Part shown: positions 1 to 13,157 of the stretch, piece by piece
How positions within the stretch are numbered: position 1 is the first letter of the stretch
Layout of the letters: the number at the start of each line of letters is the position of its first letter
The notes under the pieces: generated by a model
What the model saw: the letters and a program-made list of their open reading frames with translations, nothing else
Told to the model about the DNA's origin: nothing
Databases searched by the model: none
NCBI GenBank assembly: GCA_045837725.1
Contig: JBEWZL010000076.1
Coordinates: 248,001-312,000 of the forward strand
Direction of reading: 5' to 3'
From: Vermamoeba vermiformis
Taxonomy: Eukaryota > Tubulinea > Echinamoebida
Length of the DNA stretch: 64,000 nt
Made by a program: the position numbers and the translations under genes

Positions 1-1
1 G

Positions 2-594
2 CTGTCCAATGAACGCGTCACTGATCAAGGTTTCATTGCACTGGCGCCTTTTCCTGCGTGGTCACCATTGGACTCCCCTGAAGTGTTGCGTAAGTCAAAT
101 GGGTGTCTCAAATATACCTAAATTTCAGATCCGGATCCATTTTCTCCTCGAAATTTTTCACGTCATAATATTATAGTTAGATTTATTATTAACGGAGTAC
201 TAATGTATATTTTGTGGCAGAGACCAAGTTAAAAATGACAATCAGACGAAAATTCTGCACGTACAATATGACTGGCACGAACCCCGTGAAGCAAGACTGG
301 TACGTTACAATAAGGCTTAAAAATATAAATTGACCAATCACTGACGAGTATATTTTCATGAAACTACAGGTTCACTTGCTCGTCGTGTCCGATTTTTCAG
401 AAAAAGATCTGTGCTGCGTGCATTAAGAAGTGTCATAAGGGACACAAGGTCGCACCATCGCCAGACATTGATAATTTTTATAACTACTACTGGTGAGTAA
501 TATGTCAAAATATGAAAATTAAGTTTTAAAATTAAATTTTTAATTGTTCAGCGACTGTGGATCTGGTCAAGGTTGCAAGGCATTATGGAAGTAA
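2..594 (+). CDS. UBR-type zinc-finger protein, C-terminal part
   Basis: The window opens inside this gene, so the N-terminus is missing. Four exons can be joined at GT-AG borders: 2-89, 221-299, 370-492 and 552-594, ending in TAA. The peptide ends with a dense Cys/His module: CTYNMTGTNPVKQDW, then CSSC, CAAC, CHKGH and a final CDCG-x5-CKAL. That order and the FYNYYCDCG ending match the UBR box, the zinc fold that binds N-degrons in N-recognins and also occurs in other ubiquitin-related proteins. The stop follows the box directly, so the domain is C-terminal here; in most UBR ligases it is near the N-terminus. The upstream domains, and whether it is an E3 ligase, cannot be told from this window. 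Confidence 0.7.
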
Positions 595-904
595 TAAGTA
601 ACTGGAAACAACATTAAATTTTAGAAAAATTTCAACGCGGACCAAATGCCCATAGTTGTAAGTTGAAAAAATGAAAATTAATTTTTCTGTTTCTTGCTTC
701 GGATGCAGCCTCAAAAAGATTCAAACTATTGAAAGCAATTTCGTTAGTACCAAAAAAAACTCTTTCAGACCAAATTATTAACCATGACTGTTCAATTTGT
801 GTTACAGAAGCTTCTAAATTGGGTGTGGCTTCGCATGCAAAAGATATTTTAGAACTGAAGAGAAACTTCGCGAAAAAGAATAGAAGTGCGTAATTGTGCT
901 CCGC
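595..904. other. Intergenic stretch between the UBR-box gene and OYE copy 1
   Basis: AT-rich 3' flank of the UBR-box gene followed by upstream DNA of the first OYE copy. No coding exon is supported. The only structured site I see is the alternating GAA/TTC run near 862-874, listed separately. The duplicated unit shared with copy 2 begins at about 905. Confidence 0.5.
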
Positions 905-1060
905 GAAGCCGGCAAGATTCTAAATTTCAATCTTTGCAAGCTCCGCGATCGCGGAACTGAAATTTCACGCAGAAACTTCTATAAAAGGAAACTTTGAAAA
1001 CACGGAGGCATGACCGCGAACAGAAGATTCTAAATGTTTCTAAAAATCAAAAGTATAAAT
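859..1060 (+). promoter_or_regulatory. Promoter of OYE copy 1: heat-shock-element-like sites and TATA box
   Basis: A perfect three-unit alternating site (GAA-nn-TTC-nn-GAA) lies at 862-874, a two-unit GAA-nn-TTC at 972-979, and another GAA-nn-TTC within AGAAGATTCT near 1022. A TATAAAT box follows at 1054-1060. The 5' leader is itself spliced: a donor GTAAGT follows TTTTCAA near 1141, and the acceptor TTCGTAG ends at 1281, just upstream of the ATG. HSF-type regulation is inferred from the motif only. The three-unit site is outside the duplicated block and is absent from copy 2. Confidence 0.4.
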
Positions 1061-1291
1061 ACGAATGGCTCGCGAGTATTGTTCATTCAATCGAAAGAGT
1101 TTACGCTCGACAACAAAACAAATCCGAGCTAAATTTTCAAGTAAGTGCCTCAACTTGTTACGTAATACGATACCCTAATATTACAAATGAAATAATATGC
1201 ATCATTAAATTTGTTATGAATCAAATATTTAAAAGCTCTATAAACATTTTGTAACAACCTAATTAATTAATTTATTCGTAGATAATTAATA

Positions 1292-3095
<1,804 letters not shown>

Positions 3096-3179
3096 GCTTA
3101 ACTCTTCAGGTTAAATAAGCCTCAGGGAGCATGTAAATAAATAACCTTTTAATTCGATTTTTAGCATCTCTGAGTTTTT

Positions 3180-3988
3180 CCCAGGAATTCTTGACAGGGT
3201 CAGCGTTGGCATGTTCTGAATCAAGTACACGGCTTAAGCAACAACTGAGATTCTTCTTGCAGTTGTTCGAGAACGGCGACAATACCAGCATCAGAGGCTT
3301 CAGCATCAGCGTAGAGAGAACTCGATTTGTTGGTCGTTCAATTTCTTCAGCAGAAGATTGTTGTCCTTGTATAATTCGCGCAGAGTTGACGTAGACTTGA
3401 TTGAATAGCCACACTATTAACGAAAGTTGTTGAAATCAGGGAAACGAAGGATTGACTTGGTGGCCAGTCCGTTCTTGAGGAGTTGAAAGGCAGGATCTTA
3501 AGCTTCGTACCAAACGTTGCTTTCTTTGAACTGAGTGTGGTTCTGCAATCGTAGCAAAATCAGCGACGGAAGGACGATAATAACCAATGAGACCAAGGAA
3601 ACTCTTTAACTCTCCTTTGTGTTGAGGGACGGGCCAATTGAGGATAGCATTGACTTTGTCGGGATTCGGACTGCAACATTGTGACGAGATGATGTGTTCA
3701 AGGAAGGGGATTTCGTTGAGAGAAGCATTTTTCGGCTGATAGTTTGACTTTCGCTTCACGGAGGTGGTCAAAGACAGTAGTGAGGTTCTTGATGTGTTCT
3801 TCGAGTGTTTTATCGAGAATATAGTGGCGAGTACGGTATTCCTCTAAAATCGATGCAAAAGCGATCCGTTCTTCTTGACAAGATGAATCGCAGCAGCCCA
3901 TGATTCAGATGGTTCGAATACGTTGCTCATTAATTGCTGAGGTGTGCGGCGTAGCTTCTCTTGGACTAGCTGTGCTTTGGCTGCCATT
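3180..3988 (-). mobile_element. Degraded Ty3/gypsy-type pol fragment
   Basis: On the minus strand, short peptides match the reverse-transcriptase core of Ty3/gypsy LTR retrotransposons: a WAAAIHLVKKNG-like start, KTLEEHIKNLTTVFDHLREA, and LNWPVPQHKGELKSFLGLIG. Fainter RNase H-like sequence follows. No gag, integrase or LTR is visible. The piece is a broken fossil with several breaks. It lies precisely between the two OYE units, ending a few bases before the second unit begins at 3993. Age: old enough to be strongly decayed. Confidence 0.75.
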
Positions 3989-3992
3989 GACC

Positions 3993-4141
3993 GAAGCCGG
4001 CAAGATTCTAAATGTCAATCTTTGCGATTGCGGAACTGAAATTTCACGCAGAAACTTCTGTAAAAGGAAACTTTGAAAACACGGAGGCATGACCGCGCGA
4101 ACAGAAGATTCTAAATGTTTCTAAAAATCAAAAGTATAAAT
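3993..4141 (+). promoter_or_regulatory. Promoter of OYE copy 2 (duplicated upstream region)
   Basis: This block repeats 905-1060 with few differences: the GAA-nn-TTC site within CAGAAACTTCTGT, the AGAAGATTCT motif and a TATAAAT box at 4135-4141. A spliced untranslated leader follows, as in copy 1. The three-unit GAA/TTC site upstream of copy 1 is not included in the duplicated segment. Confidence 0.4.
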
Positions 4142-4379
4142 AACAATGGCTCGCGAGGATTGTTCATTCAATCGATTGAAAGAGTTTAAACTCGACAACA
4201 ACAAAACAAATCCGAGCTAAATTTTCAAGTAAGTGCTCCATATGCTCAATTTAATTTTAATACGATACCGTTATATTATAAATAGTAATATTGGTCAAAT
4301 TAAAATGCTCAATGCCAAACGTGTAGTTACCATGCGTCTGAATTAAGCCTAATTAATTTTTATTCTCAGGTAATTAATA

Positions 4380-6192
<1,813 letters not shown>

Positions 6193-6383
6193 GCCTTTGG
6201 GAAAATCAGTCAACATAACATGTAAATAAATAACCTCTTCCTTCAATCCCACAGTAGATCTGAGTTGATTATTTACTACGCGATATTAATATTGTACCAG
6301 TTGGTATGAGCGTGTTATAGCTTGTTATCGTTGTTGAACTGGATGTGCGACAAGACCAACACATTCGGCTGATCTTTCTTGAT

Positions 6384-8397
6384 CTACACGACTTGTTTGG
6401 TGTGTTTGTTGTAACAAAGCACTTGCGACACTTCTCGCTGATTGTGAAGATCAAGCACGTGACTGTCACTCACATCGACCACTTCAATGCCTTTTGGATT
6501 GAGACTGAACAAGAATTCATCGAACACTATTGGACTTTCTTCTAACGGCACGAACAGCGGTGTTCGCTCTACGTCCAGATTGAATAATAAAAGTGAAGTT
6601 ATTTACGCGAAAAGCATTTAAACTTACCTGTAGTAGTCTCTGGAGTATTAATGTTGATTGAGCGCACGACAGGCAATGCGGCTTCGCTGCCAAGAACGGA
6701 GTCACCCCACACCGCTATCGTGTTGTTGTCGATCCAACAGATTGGATAGTCCCAGTAATCTCCTTCACTTAATTCTTTCTCTTTCTACGGTAACGTAATA
6801 ACAGTTAATAAATTGACCAAAAAAACTTCGCGGAAATTTGTAGCGAGATCCGCTTTCATCAATGTGCACTTAAGTTACTTACATCGGGAGTATCATCGTT
6901 TTTCATCCATTTATCTATAGAAAAATTGTAACATACGCCAATGGGTCCCCAAAACCAACCAAACGAACACATGTTGCGCTGATCAGGCGAGACGTACAAC
7001 GGATTCCAAAAAAAATCTCTGCCGAAAAATGGTGTATCATTGGCGACTACACGATAATAATGTTAGATATTAATTACCTAAAACCCTGCGTACTAATTTG
7101 GTCCTTGAGGGGTTGACCGTTGTCTGGATCGTACAATACTATTCTGTTCCACATTTTACCAGCAATGAAATACTCTTTGTTTTCATATGTTAAAAATGCA
7201 ATTGGGAAGGAGCAATGATTCAAGTAATAATCTTCGCGCTACAAAGAATTAATCAGAATTTGAAACCGGATCCCAAAATTAAAACTTAGTTGTTCTCATT
7301 TTATACACTCTAATTAACCTAATTACCTCAAATGCAAACCCCTTTATCCTATCGTGCAAGTTATAAAGGAATCCTTGCGTTCCTTTCTCCGTGTAAACGG
7401 CAACATATTTTCCATCGTTCGAGATCTGCAGTGAATCGCCAGTACATTCGATCAAATCTTCTTGTTCGATATTGATATCGTTTAGTTTCAATATTACTAG
7501 CTTTTTAGGCTCATTTTCTAAAAATAAGTATTTTTGTTAATTAGACCAAAATTGTAGCGAACGTTATGTACCGTCCTTATTCTTAGAATTTATCGAATAT
7601 TAGTAAAATATTACTTACTTGTTATAGCAACAAGATTATGACTATTCGGAAGTGGTTTAGCGACCAAGATCTCTTCGACCAGATTCAGTTCTTTATGCAT
7701 CCACGTACCGCAGTTCGGTCTCCTAAATAGTTCTGTTAGACCTCTCTTAATAAATCTATATACTGTATTTTTCAGTTGAATGAAGCAGGTCTTGCATATT
7801 AAAGGAAATTGCAAGTATTCATTTGTCCAGATCTTGTCGTGGCACTGGCATTCATCCAGTTTGATAATATACTCGTTCCTGTAGCCAGTATAATACATTG
7901 TATAATCAGGACCTCGTTCAAATCTCAAAGGGAATAAACAAGGGCAAATCCGAGTTTCAGCCCGTTCTAGCGGATGACCACATTGAATTTCTGGCCAATT
8001 ATTTAGATAATATTAAACCAAAATATAGTAGTAATGGTAAAGCAGGTTCGGCGGGTCCTCTTTAAAAACGCACAATAAATTTAATTAATTTTTAATTTGG
8101 TATCCGTTAGAAATAAGAAAAACTATGTTACTTACGTTGATAAGACTTCCAAGTATCTAAGAATTTTTTATGATATTCTGTTGTATTTGTGATATCGACA
8201 AACGGCAGATTCGTTTGAAGAAAAGATTTCCAAAGACTGTTCTTCGTAAATAACGTTCTCCAAGCCTTATTTACCTTGCATACCGATAAAGTCAATATAT
8301 CGTCCCAGCCTAGTTTTGTAAACAGCTCTTTGAATAGAATATCCTCGATCTCGTTTGGTAGATTGTCCCAAGGATTCGTTTGCTCACTCTTTTCCAT
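6384..8397 (-). CDS. F-box protein with Cys/His module and propeller-like region, paralogue A (C-terminally shortened)
   Basis: Seven exons on the minus strand: 8397-8136, 7990-7619, 7517-7327, 7238-7094, 7046-6883, 6784-6628 and 6568-6384. Residues 1-60 are an F-box (NPWDNLPNEIEDILFKELF ... WRTLF ... LWKSFLQ), so the protein probably recruits a target to an SCF ubiquitin ligase through SKP1. Exon 2 holds spaced Cys/His pairs (CGHP, CPC, CQCH, CKTC). Exons 3-7 encode repeated beta-strand blades such as LQISNDGKYVAVYTEKG and CWIDNNTIAVWGDS, which look like a beta-propeller. Paralogues B and C have TCG where A has an in-frame TAG at 6384-6386, so A loses about 20 residues. The old reading frame continues to a TAA at 6315. 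Confidence 0.8.
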
Positions 8398-8636
8398 TGG
8401 AATTACAACGAATATAAATTAATTGATTTGTGCGTTCTTCTTGGTGGTAAAAATAATAAGCCAGCATTGTAACGAACATTTTTTTTACCGCAATAATTTA
8501 GTTTTCATTCTAGCGCATAAAATTGCGTAGAATCCATTGTTTGTACCGCCAATCTAAATAACTGACTGTGGTCACATAGTTGCTTGTGTTGATTATCTCT
8601 ATGATATCATAAATCAAAAAACAAAACAAATTTATT
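8398..8636. other. 5' flank of F-box gene A up to the Ginger-like element
   Basis: AT-rich DNA holding the presumed promoter of gene A. It ends with the hexamer TTTATT (8631-8636), which also occurs at 10676-10681 and is the likely target-site duplication of the adjacent element. Confidence 0.4.
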
Positions 8637-8661
8637 TGTCCGCGGGAAAATTTACCCGGTA
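8637..8661 (+). repeat. Left terminal inverted repeat of the Ginger-like element
   Basis: Begins TGTCCGCGGGAAAATTTACC. Its first eight bases match the reverse complement of the right end exactly, and the next roughly 15 match imperfectly. Confidence 0.65.
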
Positions 8662-10650
8662 CCGGGAAATTTCATTACGATCAAAAAATTGGCCACGAAC
8701 TACAATTAAACAAATCAATAGTGTCTTTATTATTACTATGACGTACCATAGTATACATAAAAACAATTGGACCTTGTATCGCCACTCCTGTAATAAAATA
8801 AAATTAATAAATTTATCCGTTAAAAATTGCCGAGACAATATTTTGCATTTGAGAATGTCTCTAACAAGAAAGTACACTCACGTACATACGGACCATATTC
8901 GATTGGTCCTCAAGACAAAGGCTGGTGCTCAAGTAAAGTGGCCTGATGAAGTTAAAGGGCCAGAAAATGAAGGGCATCGGCGGCAGATTAGAAACGCTGC
9001 TAAAAATCACCTAATTAGAGATGGGAAGCTACTACATAAAATAACTTTCACTAAGACAATCACTGCACGAAGCATTGATGGTAAAATCGAAAATTTGTAC
9101 CAGATCGAGACTAAAAATAACTACTTACCAGATGAAGGGTGGAGGGAAGTTCCTCATGAGTCCAAGCGGCAGGCTATCCTCGAAAAATTGCCTGGGCCAA
9201 GTGCTTTCCGACTCAAGAGGTGGAGCCGATCGCGCGTTACATCTTCGAACTCTTCTTGAATGAGCTTCAGTTCCCTGAAATACTACAGTCAGATAATGGC
9301 AAATCTTTTTTGGCTAAAATAATGAAGGACTTACTTGCACTGTTTGGAACGAAGCAAAAAAATTCAAGACCGCGCCATCCAAAGACAAATGGCCAAATTG
9401 AGCGATTCAACGGGACCCTGAAGCGAAAAATTAGAGAACACCTCAAAAAAGAACCAAAGGCACCTTGGGCTCATCTGGTGCCGATTGTGATTGCTGAATA
9501 TAACAACACTTACCACAGTACTATTGGTCGCAAGCCTGTTGAAGTCTTTCGCCCGTGCAACATCAATAGCAATGTTGAAGGTATTGTATTCGAACCTATA
9601 TCACCATCAATTAGCTCCACAGAAATTTTACTGACCAGATCGTACCTTAGCGGATCTCGAAGCACAGAAAGCCTTCGCTGAGAAGCTGTTTGCCCAAACT
9701 CGAGAGAGAAATAAGAAAAAGGCCAACGCAACGATTAGACGCCACGAGGCCAAGTACAAGCTACGTGTGTATGTACCTGGTGAGATCGTGTTAGTGGATG
9801 TGGGTAAAAAGACAAAAGTGAAGCAGAAGAGAGACATGGTCAAGGCAATCGTTGTCGAAGCACTTACCAATAACTACTACACAATCGAGTTTGCTGCTGG
9901 GCCAAAGATAGGCGAACAGGAGGACATTAACGGAGATCTGGTCGAACCTCTGCAGAAAAAAACCCAAGTGATGAGCGACCAAGTGCCAGAGAGAAAAGAG
10001 CAGAAGAAGAAGGGTCGAAACGGGAAAAAAATCAACAAGGAGGTCGTTGTTGTGTCGCCAAGGCCGAAATCTGTGCCTGATCAGCAGCATCCTGAAAAAA
10101 AACGGTCAGAGTCGCACTGGTTCAAACAAACTGAAAAAATACTTACCATGGAGCGAGGCAATCGTGGGGCGCGAGCTAAAATATACACTAAACATCAGGG
10201 TTAATGAAGGCGGCAATTGACTACATTGAATATTCAAATCTGAATTTAAAATAATATTTCAGGAATTTAATATCGTGCATTTGCCACACGTATGTACTTA
10301 CATAGCAAATAAATACTAATAAATAATATTCAAATTTTTCTATGGAAGATCTTTGTTTGTGTCCTAAATCCATGCTTCGCTCAACAGTACGGCAAGGAGA
10401 TAACAAAATAACATTGCCTTATTTTGTATTAGGCAATGCAATGGCCGTGATGTGGTCGTCATCGTTAAATAAAGCTATTGAATAAACCGTAAATTTTTAG
10501 CGGATGTGTTTATCAACTTTATTTCTTACCCTGGTAGATTTGGTTACGATCAACCTTGCGCAACGAACAACCCTTTAGTATACTCATTATCAACCAAAGA
10601 ACAAGCTTAGCAGAGGTAGTTCAGGTACAAATTTTTTATATTTTTTAAAT

Positions 10651-10675
10651 GTCCCGGTAATTTTTAGCGCGGACA
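10651..10675 (-). repeat. Right terminal inverted repeat of the Ginger-like element
   Basis: Read on the minus strand it begins TGTCCGCGCTAAAAATTACC, pairing with the left end. TTTATT follows directly outside it (10676-10681), and the stop codon of F-box gene B is only four bases further. Confidence 0.65.
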
Positions 10676-10684
10676 TTTATTTAT

Positions 10685-12808
10685 TTACTTGTCGTTGTTG
10701 AACTGGATGTGCGACAAGACCAAGACATTAGGCTGATCTTTCTTGATCGACACGACTTGTTTGGTGTGTTTGTTGTAACAAAGCACTCGATCGACTTGCT
10801 GTACGCCTGCGATATCCAGCTTGGAGTTATCAGTCACATCGACCACTTCAATGCCTTTAGGGTTGAGACTGAGCAAGTATTCATCGAACACTAGCGGATG
10901 TTCTTCTAGTGGTACTAATAATTGGTACTTCTTTTCTACCGAGATGAATAAATATTGTTAGAATCCAAAGTTGAAAGAATTACGTAAAGTCAAATAATCA
11001 AATTATAACATTCTACTACGCTATTATAGTGTATTATAATAAAATCGTTATTACGTACTATCGTTAGTATTACTAGAGTCAGGCGAAGGAACATCAAGCG
11101 TTCGAACAACAGGCAAGCCATGATCACCGCCCATAGTTGAGTCACCCCACAATGCAATCGTGTTGTTGTTTAACCAGCACATCGGATAGTCCCAATCAAA
11201 GCCTTCCGTCAACGAAACTCCTTTCTGTTACGCGTATTAATTTCCGAGAATCCGGATCGAATTTTACGACCGTCATTCTTTTGACTTACTTCCATTGCAA
11301 ATATGTTGCCCTTCATCCAATCTTCAATAGAGAACTTGTTACATATGCCGATAGGATGCCAGACCCATCCGAACGAACACAGACTTTTTTGATCCGGCGA
11401 GATGTAAAGCGCACTCCAGAAAAACTCCAAATGATTGTTCGAGACTATATTATAGTGATTAATATTACATAGATTTCATACAACAAATTTGTATGCATTA
11501 CATACCATCTCTCTCTTTCAAACTTTCGCCGGTTTCGGGATCGTACAGATCGACCTTGTTCCACGCTTTACCGGCGATCAAATACTCTTTGTTCTCGTAT
11601 GTAAAGAATGCCACAGGAAATGAGCAATGCTGGGGGTAATAACTGCCTCTCTATATCAAAAATATTAAGTACTCAAAGCCGTTACAAACGAACAAATGGA
11701 TCGGCAGGCCCTAATCGTACATAAATGTCTATTTACCTCGAAATTGAATGTAGTTCTCTTATCATGCAAGTTATATACGAATCCTTGCGTGCCTAGTCTC
11801 GTGTAAACGGCAACATATTTTCCATCGTTCGAGATCTGCAACGTATCGCCGGTACATTCGATCAAATCTTCTTGTTCGATATTTTCTTCATTGAGTTTAA
11901 GCAGAACTAATTTCTTTGGCTCATTTTCTATCAAAAAACGAAGTTTCAAAAAGAAGATCCGATTTAATTTGACTAAAAAAAGCATCAATGGAGAAATAAC
12001 TACGTACTTGTTATTGCAATCATATTGTTGCTATTTGGAATAGGTTTAGCGAACAAGATCTCCTCGACCAGTTCGAGTTCTTTGTGAATCCACGTAGCAT
12101 TGGCCCATTTTCGCTGCGTGGCAGGCAAGCCTCTTCTATGACTCAAATCAATATTCCTACAAAGCTCGTCGTAGCACTCCTTGCAAATTAATGGATATTG
12201 CAAGTACTCTTTTGTTGGGATCTTCTCGTGGCATTTACATTGGTCTTGTTTGAGGATATACTCGGTCTTATAGCCTGTATAATGTAGTGCATGCTCGTGG
12301 TCCGAAGTGAAATTAAAAGGAATCATGCAAGGGCAAACTCGAACCGCTGTTTTGACATCTGCTTCCGGATGCGCGCAACCAAGCTCTAAAATTAAAATTA
12401 GGTACCAATATGTATTCATTCTATAATTTAATAACGATCAAGCACTTAAATTTCGAAACTATTTATAAATAAATAATAGGTGGAAAATCATTTTTAGGTC
12501 TAAAAATTTAAAAATTCTGATCGCACTAAATTAAGCATTAACTTACTCTTGAATGAGGCCAAAGTATCGCAGAATTTTTTATAATATTCTGTTGTATTTG
12601 TGATATCGATAAACGGCAGTTCATTTTGAAGAACTGATTTCCAAAGGTTGTCCTTCGTGAATAATGCTCTCCAAGCCTTATTAACCTTGCACACTGACAA
12701 GCTTAAAGTATCGTCCCACGTCAATTTTGGAAATACTTCTTTGAACAGAATATCTTCGAGCTCATTTGGCAGATGTGACCACGGATTTGATTCCTCGTTC
12801 TTTTCCAT
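10685..12808 (-). CDS. F-box protein with Cys/His module and propeller-like region, paralogue B
   Basis: Seven exons with the same junctions as A and C: 12808-12547, 12385-12008, 11927-11737, 11650-11506, 11444-11290, 11224-11059 and 10935-10685. The F-box is at residues 8-60 (LPNELEDILFKEVFPKLTWD ... WRALF ... LWKSVLQ). Exon 2 encodes the Cys/His module (CAHPEAD, VCPC, QCKCHEKIPTKEY, CKEC). The rest is blade-like, with LQISNDGKYVAVYTRLG, EYLIAGKAWNKVDLYDPETG, HPIGICNKFSIEDW and CWLNNNTIALWGDS. It is likely a substrate adaptor of an SCF complex; the substrate cannot be inferred. The Ginger-like element sits ten bases after the stop codon, so almost all of the original 3' flank has been displaced. 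A run TAAATAAATAAAT starts at the stop and could supply the polyadenylation signal. Confidence 0.85.
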
Positions 12809-13157
12809 CGTGTTCTTCGTTCGTTAGTTTAATCTTGTGCCGTAGTACTCCGTTGTAGTGCTTATATCAATTAATTATCAATGAGACGATTAGTCCATTT
12901 TATGGTCCCTTGTGGTGAGTCATCAACTAAAATTTGACGAACTAAACTGAGAAATCCTTGCTTTTGAAAGTTCGTTGAAAATTAACACTCCCAAAGGGAC
13001 ACTAAGGCATTTGGATGACTAATAATGCGTTGGTTCATGTTCGGGGGTTTTGGAACTTACGGGAAAGTAAGACCAATGTTAAAACGGTTTTGATCCGTAT
13101 CGCCAAAAAAGAAGATTCTAATCGTACTTAATACGACGGTTTGCGCTATTTAATTCA
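12809..13157. other. Intergenic stretch between F-box gene B and the GH110-like gene
   Basis: Contains the upstream region of gene B and the 3' flank of the GH110-like gene. I see no coding or RNA gene. A TGATCCG site occurs near 13091. Confidence 0.4.

Larger units (their letters stand above)
8637..10675 (+). mobile_element. Ginger/TDD-like DNA transposon with retroviral-type integrase
   Basis: A 2.0 kb unit bounded by terminal inverted repeats that both start TGTCCGCG. On the plus strand it carries integrase-type coding sequence: a core with SDNGKSF, RPRHPKTNGQIERFNGTLK and AEYNNTYHSTIG (the DDE-type integrase core of Ty3/gypsy kin), and a basic, lysine-rich C-terminal region with VYVPGEIVLVDVG. 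There is no reverse transcriptase, gag or LTR. Inverted repeats plus a gypsy-like integrase is the hallmark of the Ginger/TDD transposons, and TDD elements are known from Dictyostelium. The flanking hexamer TTTATT may be the target-site duplication, though low complexity makes this uncertain. The coding part looks broken, with a small number of breaks. The still-readable ends suggest moderate age. Confidence 0.75.
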
